A DNA stretch of 64,000 nt from Mesostigma viride (taxonomy: Eukaryota; Streptophyta; Mesostigmatophyceae; Mesostigmatales; Mesostigmataceae), in assembly GCA_009746045.1 (NCBI GenBank), contig RPFO01001790.1, positions 1 through 64,000 of the forward strand. The letters are read 5' to 3'. Shown here piece after piece: positions 48,968-63,015 of this stretch. Each line of letters starts with the position of its first letter. Position 1 is the first letter of the stretch. The notes under the pieces were generated by a model. It did not search any database. It saw only the letters and a program-made list of their open reading frames with translations, and had not been told where the DNA came from. The position numbers and the translations under genes were made by a program.

Positions 48968-50564
48968 AAGTTGGGGGCCCCTTCGGGGCCCGGACTTTTT
49001 GGCGCCTGAGCGGGCGATTGGCGCGTACACCCGCGGGGTGCGTCCTCGGGAACGCCGGCGCCACGCGGGGCGCGCAGTGCGAAGGGGCAGTGGCCGAGGG
49101 CGCCGAGGCGGGGGGCCAGCGGGAGCCATAAAATTTCGGCTTCGTACGGCCCGTCCGCAGGCGGAGCCCCCTGCTTTTCCCAGCTTCGAGCCGTTTCCTG
49201 GCACGCTCCCCGTCTGAACACGTTCAGGCAAGTCATCTCGCTAAAGGTCCACCGGGACGAAATAATTACGTACATGCAAATTCCAGGCTATGGCGGTACA
49301 GAAAACTGATTGGTGTAGGAGCATCGATGCATGGATTCGTTCCAAATATTCTAGGCTTTTTTTATGAGTTATGGCTGGGACGAGTAGGTCATCCAGCGAC
49401 ATCTGGGTGTAGTTCGTGACATGTTTCCCTACCCTTTTGGTAATGCCCTTGGTGCCAGGCCAGGTCAGAATATGCCGCCCTGGCTGGCCAAGCCGCTGGG
49501 GGCCTGCCAGACCAAAGTCCCTATATGAGTGTGCTTTGGTCCCTGTATGGACACTAAATTGTTTTAGGTTAGTTTGTGGACATTACCATGCAAGGTGCAA
49601 CTGGCTCCTATTTTTAGGCGCGAGTTGGACACGATTTGAGGGCTAAAAGCTAAAGATGTTTGCTGAGACAGCTAGCCCGCAACACACGTAGCATAGTTGT
49701 CACACTTCATGTAGTGTTCAAGTTGGGGCATGTGCAGACAATGTTTGTTCCAACTCTGATTTATTATAATGAGTTGTCTTGAGCACTTCATAATGAGATT
49801 AGCACAGCTCATTTTAAGACACACCACCGCATCTTTATCAAACAATCCCATGCAATTCCCAACTTCACCATGGAATGGCCTTCAAATGTTAGCATGTGCA
49901 CGATCGCTCATGCCCACTTCAAAATCAGCTTAAGAAAGAAAGTTTTGTATTCGCTAACTTCTTTATAACCACCACCAGTATGGGGCAACCACAGGCCCTC
50001 ACTGTGACCACTGTGACCACGGCAAGGGCACGCCATCACATGCAGCCATAAATGTATCTAACGAGGCAAGGCCAGCTGGTATCCAGGCGGCATGTTGCCA
50101 CCACACACGTCTCGGTTACAGCGCGGTCACCCATCTTCATGTCCCTGCAAATATGCACCCCATAACAACGTGTGACAACCCACAAGACCCCACGGTGCCC
50201 TTTTGCGGGATCGCAGGGCATGGCAGGGCATGTGCGTGTGTACCACCCCTACCTGCCTGCCCAACGCCCCACTCCCCATGCCCCAAGTTTCATGGCTCGT
50301 GCCCTAGGTCCCCTGCCCCGTCCCACCTGCCCACTGTGCCCTTGCTTGTGACTTGCCTCTGACCACATCACGTGGCTGAGGGCCTGCCCCATGCCCCAGT
50401 CCCCACGACCTGTGACTCATAGCTTCAGAAAGGCTCCCCCTGCCCCCTGCCGCCTGGACCCTGCCCCCCGCCCCTCCCCCTTCCCCCTGTCCCCATGCCC
50501 TCCTCCCTGTGGTGCCCCCGCTGGCTGGCTTGCCAATAATCACATCTCGTGCATGAGGCTGCCT

Positions 50565-50703
<139 letters not shown>

Positions 50704-51071
50704 CCATGCCACATACCCCACGGCCCAAGCCTCGTGCCCCATGTCCCCTGCCAGCCTGCCTGCCTACACATGCAAAGGAAAGTTTCATGGCTCGTGCCCC
50801 AGGTCCCCTGCCCCGTCCCACCTGCCCACTGTGCCCTTGCTTGTGACTTGCCTCTGACCACATCACGTGCAAGTGGCTGAGGGCCTGCCCCATGCCCCAG
50901 TCCCCACGACCTGTGACTCATAGCTTCAGAAAGGCTCCCCCTGCCCCCTGCCGCCTGGACCCTGCCCCCCGCCCCCTCCCCCTTCCCCCTGTCCCCATGC
51001 CCTCCTCCCTGTGGTGCCCCCGCTGGCTGGCTTGCCAATAATCACATCTCGTGCATGTGGCTGCCTTGCTT

Positions 51072-51247
<176 letters not shown>

Positions 51248-52434
51248 CCTGACCCATGCCACATACCCCACAACCCAAGCCTCATGCCCCATGTCCCCTG
51301 CCAGTCTGCCTGCCTACACATGCAAAGGAAACAAACATGGCCCCGCTGGCACAATGCAAAGCACACCTGGTTGATCAGGTAGCGGGCACGCCTGCACAAT
51401 GAGACATCAAAATTACACAGCCAGCAAAGCAAAATTCAGTGTGCAAGCCAATGGGGCCTACGTTTGACAGCAACTATGATGAATCCATGTAGAAAAATGG
51501 CACAACGCATGGTTGCCCACCTGCACGTACAGCCCAGTAAAAATTCACGTGCAGCAAACTGTCTACCTATGCGTGAATTTGGCTTCAGCCCAGTAAAAAT
51601 CTGCACAACACAAATATTGCACAGCCATTAGAGCAAAGCAAAATGTTCACTGTTCAAGCCACTTGGGCTAACTTTGGATATGCAGGATGGAAGCCATGTA
51701 ACACAGCATGACACACCCCGTGGACGCTCACCTTCACCCATATAGCCCAGTGAAAACTCACGTGCAAAGCAAGGCAGCTTATCACACGCAAAACCAACAT
51801 CAACGTCAGGCAGCACAGCAGTCAACGACTCCCAAAATTGGTGCATGAGCAATCATCCATGAGCAATCATGGGCTTTCCCTGCCCAGTCTGTTCCAGAAG
51901 AAAGCAACACGGAGGACGTGGCAATGACATTCCCAAGGAGAATGAAGAGGACGCACCCCACGGATACGACAATGGAAGACAGACTCTTGGTCCGGTAGGT
52001 GCACGCTGCGACCAAGAAAATTCGTCTGGAAAAAGGGAAATTGCATAAGATTACGGTAAACGTAAATCACATTAGATAAAAGCAGATACATGGACCACAT
52101 CTTTGACACAAATCGCCATCGCCAGCGTTCGTCCCGTGCCAAGCAATCCAGCGCTCAATCGCCATTGTCTATGGTGACACCAGACATTCGTTTGCCCCAT
52201 CCCACGTCTTCCATGAACAGCAAAACTGATTTTACAAGGCGTGAAATACGTAAAACTGAAGAATGACGACACTGAAACAAAACAATCTGATGACGACGTT
52301 CAATTTCCAGGTCGCTGGCTATTGTACAGCAAATGCCATAGCGACACGGACCTCTCCCACGCAGGTAGCACGGGGTTGACGCCCCGCCAGCTCAGAAAGT
52401 TTCCTACGTACTCTTCCAATACAAATTGTTGAAG

Positions 52435-52442
52435 TATAAAAG
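52435..52442 (+). promoter_or_regulatory. TATA box in D4
   Basis: TATAAAAG, 70 bases before ATG 52512. Confidence 0.55.
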
Positions 52443-52511
52443 CCATGAATTCGCATTCCCCATCCCGATTTTACATGCTACGTCGCCCGCCATCGCCAGC
52501 CAGCAACAACT

Positions 52512-52853
52512 ATGATTGCTTCCGCAGCACGTTGCTTTTTTTCATTAACATTTTTTGCCCCGACCATGCCGCTTTTATTATTCACGTTCACTTTACCCAT
52601 TGCCACTGCCCAGCCTGGTGCGTTCGACGCGACGCTCGCCCCGCCCTGCACGCGAACTAAAATTTGGTACGGTTCGACCGGTCCAACTTTCCCCGTTCGG
52701 CCTGAACACTTCAAGTCCGTATTTTTTTCAGGGTCCGAGGCTTGGGAGCCCAGCGGGAGCCCAAAAATGTCGGTTCCGTATGGCCGATTTATGGGCGGAG
52801 CCGTTTTTTCACGGCTTCCAGCCGTTTTTTGTACAGAAATCGTTCAGAAATAG
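52512..52853 (+). CDS. Short secreted-type ORF in D4, open into satellite B (113 aa)
   Basis: Begins like the D1 and D3 ORFs, with a hydrophobic core and QPGAF sequence. It has no stop before the satellite and runs on through the divergent B unit to 52853. The C-terminal half is therefore satellite-derived and unlikely to be functional. Confidence 0.3.
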   Translation: MIASAARCFFSLTFFAPTMPLLLFTFTLPIATAQPGAFDATLAPPCTRTKIWYGSTGPTFPVRPEHFKSVFFSGSEAWEPSGSPKMSVPYGRFMGGAVFSRLPAVFCTEIVQK

Positions 52854-53482
52854 AATCGGACTAAAATCGGTCAAAAATCGCCTCACGGTTCAGAGTATCT
52901 AAGGCAAGAGTTTGGAGATTCAGATTCGGCACAAACTCTTGCCCCCAGCCGTACATGCCCCCCGGCATTTCTCGCGCATTTTGCTGAATTGAGCACCCGT
53001 TCAGAATAGGTGACAGTCGATCTTAGGAGGGTGTGACGGCGTTCAGGCCGGCGGTTACGGGCCGTAACTCGCGGCTCCGCAGGATTTCAGGGATAGTAGC
53101 CGTTCGTGGGGGTGCGATCAGGCCGTACGGTACGGCGCCCGCGGCGATGTCAGGATGTTCGGGGTTCTCCTCTGCGCAACACGATCGTAATATAGTAGTT
53201 GACAAGTTGGGGGCCCCTTCGGGGCCCGGACTTTTTGGCGCCTGAGCGGGCGATTGGCGCGTACACCCGCGGGGTGCGTCCTCGGGAACGCCGGCGCCAC
53301 GCGGGGCGCGCAGCGCGAAGGGGCAGTGGCCGAAGGCGCCGAGGCGGGGGGGCCAGCGGGAGCCATAAAATTTCGGCTTCGTACGGCCCGTCCGCAGGCG
53401 GAGCCCCCTGCTTTTCCCAGCTTCGAGCCGTTTCCTGGCACGCTCCCCGTCTGAACACGTTCAGGCAAGTCATCTCGCTAAA
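52736..53482. repeat. Satellite B array IV (one highly divergent unit)
   Basis: This unit has lost the GTTCAGTCTGAAC pair: 52835-52900 holds unrelated AAAATCGG-rich sequence instead. The GATCTTAGGAGGGTGTGACGG landmark and the GGGGCCCC hairpin (near 53211) remain. It is the most degenerate B unit in the window. Confidence 0.88.
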
Positions 53483-54796
53483 GGTCCACCGGGACGAAAT
53501 AATTACGTACATGCAAATTCGAGGCTATGGCGGTGCAGAAAACTGATTGGTGTAGGAGCATCGATGCATGGATTCGTTCCAAATATTGTAGGCATTTTTT
53601 ATGAGTTATGGCTGGGACGAGTAGGTCATCCAGCAACATCTGGGTGTAGTTCGTGGCATGTTTCCCTACCCTTTTGGGAATGCCCTTGGGGCCAGGCCAG
53701 GTCAGAATATGCCGCCCTGGCCGGCCAAGCCGCTGGGGGCCTGCCAGACCAAAGTCCCTATATGAGTGTGCTTTGGTCCCAGTATGGACACTAAACTGTT
53801 TTAGGTTAGTTTGTGGACATTACCATGCAAGGTGCAACTGGCTCCTATTTTTAGGCGCGAGTTGGACACGATTTGAGGGCTAAAAGCTAAAATTGTTTGC
53901 TGACACAGCTAGCCCGCAACACACGTAGCATAGGTGTCACACTTCATGTAGTGTTCAAGTTGGGGCATGATGCAGACAATGTTTGTTCCAACTCTGATTT
54001 ATTATAATGAGTTGTCTTGAGCACTTCATAATGAGATTAGCACAGCTCATTTTAAGACACACCACCGCATCTTTATCAAACAATCCCATCCAATTCCCAA
54101 CTTCACCATCGAATGGCCATCAAATGTTAGCATGTGCACGATCGCTCATGCCCACTTCAAAATCATCTTAAGAAAGACAGTTTTGTATTCGCTAACTTCT
54201 TTATAACCACCACCAGTATGATGCAACCACAGGCCCTCACTGTGACCACTGTGACCACGGAAGGGCACACCATCACATGCAGCCATAAATGTATCTAACG
54301 AAGCAAGGCCAGCTGGTATCCAGGCGGCATGTTGCCACCACACACGTCTCGGTTACGGCGCGGTCACCCATCTTCATGTCCCTGCAAATATGCACCCCAT
54401 AACAACGTGTGACAACCGACAAGACCCCACGGTGCCCTTTTGCGGGATCGCAGGGCATGGCAGGGCATGTGCGTGTGTACCACCCCTACCTGCCTGCCCA
54501 ACGCCCCACTCCCCATGCCCCAAGTTTCATGGCTCGTGCCCCAGGTCCCCTGCCCTGTCCCACCTGCCCACTGTGCCCCTGCTTGTGACTTGCCTCTGAC
54601 CACATCACGTGCAGGTGGCTGAGGGCCTGCCCCATGCCCCAGTCCCCACGACCTGTGACTCATAGCTTCAGAAAGGCTCCCCCTGCCCCCTGCCGCCTGG
54701 ACCCTGCCCCCTTCCCCCTGTCCCCATGCCCTCCTCCCTGTGGTGCCCCCGCTGGCTGGCTTGCCAATAATCACATCTCGTGCATGTGGCTGCCTT

Positions 54797-54987
<191 letters not shown>

Positions 54988-55369
54988 AATATGCACCCCA
55001 TAACAACATGTGACAACCCAGGGCAGGGCATGGCAGGGCATGTGCGTATGTACCACCCCTACCTGCCTGCCCAACGCCCCACTCCCCATGGCTCGTGCCC
55101 CAGGTTCCCTGCCCCGTCCCACCTGCCCACTGTGCCCCTGCTTGTGACTTGCCTCTGACCACATCACGTGCAGGTGGCTGAGGGCCTGCCCCATGCCCCA
55201 GTCCCCACGACCTGTGACTCATAGCTTCAGAAAGGCTCCCCCTGCCCCCTGCCGCCTGGACCCTGCCCCCGCCCCCCCCCCTCCCCCTGTCCCCATGCCC
55301 TCCTCCCTGTGGTGCCCCCGCTGGCTGGCTTGCCAATAATCACATCTCGTGCATGTGGCTGCCTTGCTT

Positions 55370-55701
<332 letters not shown>

Positions 55702-56041
55702 CCTGACCCATGCCACATACCCCACGCCCCAAGCCTCGTGCCCCATGTCCCCAAGTTTCATGGCTCGTGCCCCAGGTCCCCTGCCCCGTCCCACCTGCCC
55801 ACTGTGCCCTTGCTTGTGTCTTGCCTCTGACCACATCACATGCAGGTGGCTGAGGGCCTGCCCCATGCCCCAGTCCCCACGACCTGTGACTCATAGCTTC
55901 AGAAAGGCTCCCCCTGCCCCCTGCCGCCTGGACCCTGCCCCCCGCCCCCTCCCCCCTTCCCCCTGTCCCCATGCCCTCCTCCCTGTGGTGCCCCCGCTGG
56001 CTGGCTTGCCAATAATCACATCTTGTGCATGTGGCTGCCTT

Positions 56042-56071
<30 letters not shown>
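56042..56071 (+). repeat. (TGGC)n microsatellite, D5 block c (short)
   Basis: About seven tetranucleotides between the usual leader and a TGCCTGACCC flank. It may show the minimal state from which the long blocks expanded. Confidence 0.95.
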
Positions 56072-56073
<2 letters not shown>

Positions 56074-57289
56074 CCTGACCCATGCCACATACCCCACACC
56101 CCAAGCCTCGTGCCCCATGTCCCCTGCCAGCCTGCCTGCCTACACATGCAAAGGAAACAAACATGGCCCCGCTGGCACAATGCAAAGCACACCTGGTTGA
56201 TCAGGTAGCGGGCACGCCTGCACAATGAGACATCAAAATTACACAGCCAGCAAAGCAAAATTCAGTGTGCAAGCGAATGGGGCCTACGTTTGACAGCAAG
56301 TATGATGAATCCATGTAGAAAAATGTGGCACAACACATGGTTACAGCCCAGTAAAAATTCACGTGCAGCAAACTGTCTACCCATGCGTGAATTTGGCTTC
56401 AGCCCAGTAAAAATCTGCACAACACAAATATTGCACAGCCATTAGAGCAAGTCTAACTTTGGATATGCTGGATGGAAGCAATATAGCACACCATGACACA
56501 CCCCTAGTTGCTCACCTTCACCCATATAGCCCAGTGAAAACTCACGTGCAAAGCAAGGCAGCTTATCACACGCAAAACCACCATCAACGTCAGGAAGCAC
56601 AGCAGTCAACGACTCCCAAAATTGGTGCATGAGAAATCATCCATGAGCAATCATGGGCTTTCCCTGCCCAGCCTGTTCCAGAAGAAAGCAACACGGATAA
56701 CGTGGCAATGACATTCCCCAGGAGAATGAAGAGGACGCACCCCACGGATACGACAATGGAAGACAGACTCTTGGTCCGGTACGTGCACGCTGCGACCAAG
56801 AAAATTCATCTGGAAAAAAGGAAATTGCATAAGATTACGGTAAACGTAAATCACATTAGATAAAAGCAGATACATTGACCACATCTTTGACACAAATCGC
56901 CATCGCCAGCGTTCGTCCCGTTCCAAGCAATCCAGCGCTCAATCGAAACTGTCTACGGTGACACCAGACATTCGTTTGCCCCATCCCACGTCTTCCATGA
57001 ACAGCAAAACTGATTTTACAAGGCGTGAAATACGTAAAACTGAAGAATGACGACACTGAAACAAAACAATCTGATGACGACGTTCAATTTCCAGGTCGCT
57101 GGCTATTATACAGCAAATGCCATAGCGACACGGACCTCTCCCACGCAGGTTGCACGGGGTTGACGCCCCGCCAGCTCCGAAAGTTTCCTACGTACTCTTC
57201 CAATACAAACTTTTGAAAGCCATGAATTCGCATTCCCCATCCCGATTTCACATGCTACGTCGCCCGCCATCGCCATCCAGCAACAACTA

Positions 57290-57578
57290 TGGTTGCTTCC
57301 GCAGCACGTCGCTTTTTGTTTCATTAAAATTTTTTGCCCCGACCATGCCGCTTTTGTTATTCACGTTCACTTTACCAATTGCCACTGCCCAGCCTGGTGT
57401 GTTCGACGCGACGCTCGCCCCGCCCTGCATGCGAACTAAAATTTGGTACGGTTCGACCGGTCCAACTTTCCCCGTTCAGCCTGAACACTTCAAGTCCGTA
57501 TTTTCGTCAGGGTCGGAGGTGGGGGGTGCCAGCGGGAGCCCGAAAATTTCCGTTTCGTACGGCTGGGTTTTGGGCTGA
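57290..57578 (+). pseudogene. Frameshifted short ORF in D5, promoter lost
   Basis: The signal-peptide-like core and QPG sequence are still readable from an internal methionine codon near 57346. The original start is out of frame because of two extra T, and the TATA box is missing. Confidence 0.4.
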
Positions 57579-60281
57579 GCCCCCTGGTTTTCAGAGTTTC
57601 GAGCCGTTTTTTTCCACGCTCCCCGTCTGAACACGTTCAGTTCAGTCATCTCGCAAAAATTGGCACGGAAATGGCGTGGGAAGTAGGCCGAACCGAAAAT
57701 TGAAGGCAAAAACCGTTCAGACTAGGGTTCGAACTAAATTTTCTGCACATTTCCCGTTCAGTCTGAACACTCGTTCTGACTGAACCCTTAGTAAATCGAC
57801 TACGATGTTTGGGCTAAGCTGCTTCGGCAAACAACATCCCCCCCATCCGTATATGCCCCCCGGCATTTCTCGCGCATTTTGCTGAATTCAGATTCCGTTC
57901 AGAACTCCTGAGACTCGATCTTAGGCGGGTGTGACGACGTTCAGGCCAGCGGTTACGGGCCGTAACTCGCGGCTCCGCAGGATTTCAGGGATAGTAGGCG
58001 TTCGTGGGGGTGCGATCAGGCCGTACGGTACGGCGCCCGCGGCGATGTCAGGATGTTCGGGTTTCTCCCCTGCGCAACACGATCGTAATATAGTAGTTGA
58101 AAATGGGAAGTAGGCCGAACCGAAAATTTAACCGACAAACCGTTCAAAATAGGGTTCGAACTAAATTTTCCGCACACTTCTCGTTCAGTCTGAACAGTCG
58201 AAATTTCCCGTTCAGTCTGAACCCTTAGTATTTCTAGTATTTTGTTTGGAGAGAGATCCTTCGTGTATAAACTCTTCCTCCCAGCCGTATATGCCCCCCG
58301 GCATTTCTTGCGCATTTTGCTGAATTCAGCTTCTGTTCAGAATAGGTAAGACTCGATCTTAGGAGGGTGTGACGGCGTTCAGACTAGCGGTTACGGGCCG
58401 TTACTCGCGGCTCCGCAGGATTTCAGGATTTGCCCTCGTTCGTGGGGTGCGATCAGGCCGTACGGTACGGCGCCCGCGGCGATGTCAGGATGTTCGGGTT
58501 TCTCCCTTGCGCAACACGATCGTAGTTAAGTAGTTGACAAGTTGGGGGCCCCTGCGGGGCCCAGACTTTTTGGCGCCTGAGCGGGCGATTGGCGCGTACA
58601 CCCGCGGGATGCGTCCTCGGGAACGCCGGCGCCACGCGGGGTGCGCAGTGCGAAGGGGCAGTGGCCGAGGGCGCCGAGGCGGGGGGGCCAGCGGGAGCCC
58701 AAAAATTTCGGTTCCGTACGGCCGTTTTTGGGGCTGAGCCCCCTGCTTTTCACAGTTTCTAGCCGTTTTTTGCCACGCTCCCCGTCTGAACACGTTCAGT
58801 TGTGTCATCCCGCTAAAATTGGCACGAAAATTGCGTGGGAAGTAGGCCGAACCGAAAATTTAACCGACAAACCGTTCAAAATAGGGTTCGAACTAAATTT
58901 TCCGCACACTTCTCGTTCAGTCTGAACAGTCGAAATTTCCCGTTCAGTCTGAACCCTTAGTATTTCTAGTATTTTGTTTGGAGAGAGATCCTTCGTGTAT
59001 AAACTCTTCCTCCCAGCCGTATATGCCCCCCGGCATTTCTTGCGCATTTTGCTGAATTCAGCTTCTGTTCAGAATAGGTAAGACTCGATCTTAGGAGGGT
59101 GTGACGGCGTTCAGACTAGCGGTTACGGGCCGTTACTCGCGGCTCCGCAGGATTTCAGGATTTGCCCTCGTTCGTGGGGTGCGATCAGGCCGTACGGTAC
59201 GGCGCCCGCGGCGATGTCAGGATGTTCGGGTTTCTCCCTTGCGCAACACGATCGTAGTTAAGTAGTTGACAAGTTGGGGGCCCCTGCGGGGCCCAGACTT
59301 TTTGGCGCCTGAGCGGGCGATTGGCGCGTACACCCGCGGGATGCGTCCTCGGGAACGCCGGCGCCACGCGGGGTGCGCAGTGCGAAGGGGCAGTGGCCGA
59401 GGGCGCCGAGGCGGGGGGGCCAGCGGGAGCCCAAAAATTTCGGTTCCGTACGGCCGTTTTTGGGGCTGAGCCCCCTGCTTTTCACAGTTTCTAGCCGTTT
59501 TTTGCCACGCTCCCCGTCTGAACACGTTCAGTTGTGTCATCCCGCTAAAATTGGCACGAAAATTGCGTGGGAAGTAGGCCGAACCGAAAATTTAACCGAC
59601 AAACCGTTCAAAATAGGGTTCGAACTAAATTTTCCGCACACTTCTCGTTCAGTCTGAACAGTCGAAATTTCCCGTTCAGTCTGAACCCTTAGTATTTCTA
59701 GTATTTTGTTTGGAGAGAGATCCTTCGTGTATAAACTCTTCCTCCCAGCCGTATATGCCCCCGGCATTTCTTGCGCATTTTGCTGAATTCAGCTTCTGTT
59801 CAGAATAGGTAAGACTCGATCTTAGGAGGGTGTGACGGCGTTCAGACTAGCGGTTACGGGCCGTTACTCGCGGCTCCGCAGGATTTCAGGATTTGCCCTC
59901 GTTCGTGGGGGTGCGATCAGGCCGTACGGTACGGCGCCCGCGGCGATGTCAGGATGTTCGGGTTTCTCCCTTGCGCAACACGATCGTAGTTAAGTAGTTG
60001 ACAAGTTGGGGGCCCCTTCGGGGCCCGGACTTTTTGGCGCCTGAGCGGGCGATTGGCGCGTACACCCGCGGGGTGCGTCCTCGGGAACGCCGGCGCCACG
60101 CGGGGCGCGCAGCGCGAAGGGGCAGTGGCCGAGGGCGCCGAGGCGCGGGGGCCAGCGGGAGCCATAAAATTTCGGCTTCGTACGGCCCGTCCGCAGGCGG
60201 AGCCCCCTGCTTTTCCCAGCGTCGAGCCGTTTCCTGGCACGCTCCCCGTCTTAACACGTTCAGGCAAGTCATCTCGCTAAA
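57516..60281. repeat. Satellite B array V (about four units, one truncated)
   Basis: Unit markers are at 58539, 59271 and 60003. The first unit is divergent and broken near 58103, where GTAGTTGA joins AAATGGGAAGTAGG, so about 330 bases including the GC-rich half are missing. The next two units are the 733-bp subtype seen in arrays II and III, here 732 bp because one G of a GGGGG run is absent. Confidence 0.93.
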
Positions 60282-61612
60282 GGTCCACTGCGGGGACGAA
60301 ATAATTATGTACATGCAAATTCGAGGCTATGGCGGTGCAGAAAACTGATTGGTGTAGGAGCATCGATGCATGGATTCGTTCCAAATATTGTAGTCATTTT
60401 TTATGAGTTATGGCTGGGATGAGTAGGTCATCCAGCAACATCTGGGTGTAGTTCGTGGCATGTTTCCCTACCCTTTTGGGAATGCCCTTGGGGCCAGGCC
60501 AGGTCAGAATATGCCGCCCTGGCCGGCCAAGCCGCTGGGGGCCTGCCAGACCAAAGTCCCTATATGAGTGTGCTTTGGTCCCAGTATGGACACTAAACTG
60601 TTTTAGGTTAGTTTGTGGACATTACCATGCAAGGTGCAACTGGCTCCTATTGTGAGGCGCGAGTTGGACACGATTTGAGGGCTAAAAGCTAAAATTGTTT
60701 GCTGACACAGCTAGCCCGCAACACACGTAGCATAGGTGTCACACTTCATGTAGTGTTCAAGTTGGGGCATGATGCAGACAATGTTTGTTCCAACTCTGAT
60801 TTATTATAATGAGTTGTCTTGAGCACTTCATAATGAGATTAGCACAGCTCATTTTAAGACACACCACCGCATCTTTATCAAACAATCCCATCCAATTCCC
60901 AACTTCACCATGGAATGGCCATCAAATGTTACCATGTGCACGATCGCTCATGCCCACTTCAAAATCACCTTAAGAAAGAAAGTTTTGTATTCGCTAACTT
61001 CTTTACAACCACCACCAGTATGGGGCAACCACAGGCCCTCACTGTGACCACTGTGACCACCGCAAGGGCACGCCATCACATGCAGCCATAAATGTATCTA
61101 ACGAGGCAAGGCCAGCTGGTATCCAGGCGGCATGTTGCCACCACACACGTCTCGGTTACGGCGCGGTCACCCATCTTCATGTCCCTGCAAATATGCACCC
61201 CATAACAACGTGTGACAACCCACAAGACCCCACGGTGCCCTTTTGCGGGATCGCAGGGCATGGCAGGGCATGTGCGTGTGTACCACCCCTACCTGCCTGC
61301 CCAACGCCCCACTCCCCATGCCCCAAGTTTCATGGCTCGTGCCCCAGGTCCCCTGCCCCGTCCCACCTGCCCACTGTGCCCCTGCTTGTGACTGGCCTCT
61401 GACCACATCACGTGCACGTGGCTGAGGGCCTGCCCCATGCCCTAGTCCCCACGACCTGTGACTCATAGCTTCAGAAAGGCTCCCCCTGCCCCCTGCCGCC
61501 TGGACCCTGCCCCCCGCCCCCTCCCCCTTCCCCCTGTCCCCATGCCCTCCTCCCTGTGGTGCCCCCGCTAGCTGGCTTGCCAATAATCACATCTCGTGCA
61601 TGTGGCTGCCTT

Positions 61613-61650
<38 letters not shown>
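61613..61650 (+). repeat. (TGGC)n microsatellite, D6 block a (short)
   Basis: About nine tetranucleotides with the AATATGCACCCC-type 3' flank. Confidence 0.95.
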
Positions 61651-61651
<1 letters not shown>

Positions 61652-62110
61652 AATATGCACCCCATAACAACGTGTGACAACCCAGGGCAGGGCATGGCAG
61701 GGCATGTGCGTATGTACCACCCCTACCTGCCTGCCCAACGCCCCACTCCCCATGGCTCGTGCCCCAGGTCCCTTGCCCCGTCCCACCTGCCCACTGTGCC
61801 CCTGCTTGTGACTTGCCTCTGACCACATCACGTGCAGGTGGCTGAGGGCCTGCCCCATGCCCTAGTCCCCACGACCTGTGACTCATAGCTTCAGAAAGGC
61901 TCCCCCTGCCCCCTGCCGCCTGGACCCTGCCCCCCGCCCCCTGTCCCCACGACCTGTGACTCATAGCTTCAGAAAGGCTCCCCCTGCCCCCTGCCGCCTG
62001 GACCCTGCCCCCCGCCCCCTCCCCCCTCCCCCTGTCCCCATGCCCTCCTCCCTGTGGTGCCTCCGCTGGCTGGCTTGCCAATAATCACATCTCGTGCATG
62101 TGGCTGCCTT

Positions 62111-62282
<172 letters not shown>

Positions 62283-62375
62283 CCTGACCCATGCCACATA
62301 CCCCACGCCCCAAGCCTCGTGCCCCATGTCCCCAAGTTTCATGGCTCGTGCCCTAGGTCCCCTGCCCCGTCCCAC

Positions 62376-63010
62376 ATGCATGCCAGCCACCCCACACACC
62401 CACACACGCATGGCAGCCCCCCCCCACACCCACGCATGCATGCCAGCCACCCCCTAAACCCACACACGCGTGCCAGCCACCCCCCACACCCAGGGACGCA
62501 TGCCAGCCCGCCCCGCCCCACATGCATGCATGGCAGCTCCCCCACACACCCTCGCATGCATGGCAGCCACCCCCAGAAACCCACGCATGCATTCCAGCCA
62601 CCCCCCACATGCACGCATGCATTCCAGCCACCCCCACACCCATGCACGCATGCCAGCCATCCCCCACATGCACGCATGCATGCCAGCCACCCCCCAAACC
62701 CAAGCATGCATGCCAGCCACCCCACACACCCACACACGCATGGCAGCCCCCCCCACACCCACGCATGCATGCCAGCCATCCCCCACATGCACGCATGCAT
62801 GCCAGCCACCCCCCAAACCCAAGCATGCATGCCAGCCACCCCACACACCCACACACGCATGGCAGCCCCCCCCCCACCCACGCATGCATGCCAGCCACCC
62901 CCTAAACCCACACACGCGTGCCAGCCACCCCCCACACCCACGCACGCATGGCAGCCCCCCTACAAACCCACTTATTCATTCCAGCCACCCCCGTCACCAA
63001 CGTACGCATG
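62376..63010 (+). repeat. GCATGC-rich minisatellite, long array
   Basis: Units of about 38-45 bases contain GCATGCATGCCAGCCACCCC or ACACACGCATGGCAGCCCCC. From about 62695 a block of three or so units repeats as a larger period of roughly 120 bases. The array is the reverse complement of the one at 8893-9135. One frame stays open across it, but the product is only Pro-His-Ala-Cys repeats. Confidence 0.93.
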
Positions 63011-63015
63011 CCGTC

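Larger units (their letters stand above)
34641..49245. repeat. Satellite B array III (20 units)
   Basis: Unit markers occur from about 35220 to 48968. From 35220 to about 41280 the units are the same 733-bp type as in array II, one of them 739 bp. From 41.3 to 43.2 kb and again at 44.7-45.4 kb the units are shorter, about 697-709 bp, with GGCGGAGCCCC in place of GGGGCTGAGCCCC. Between them two 733-type units return at 43209 and 43941. From 45370 to 48968 a third subtype of about 720 bp with GGAGCCTCCTGC repeats five times. The array is thus a patchwork of locally homogenised subtypes. Confidence 0.97.
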
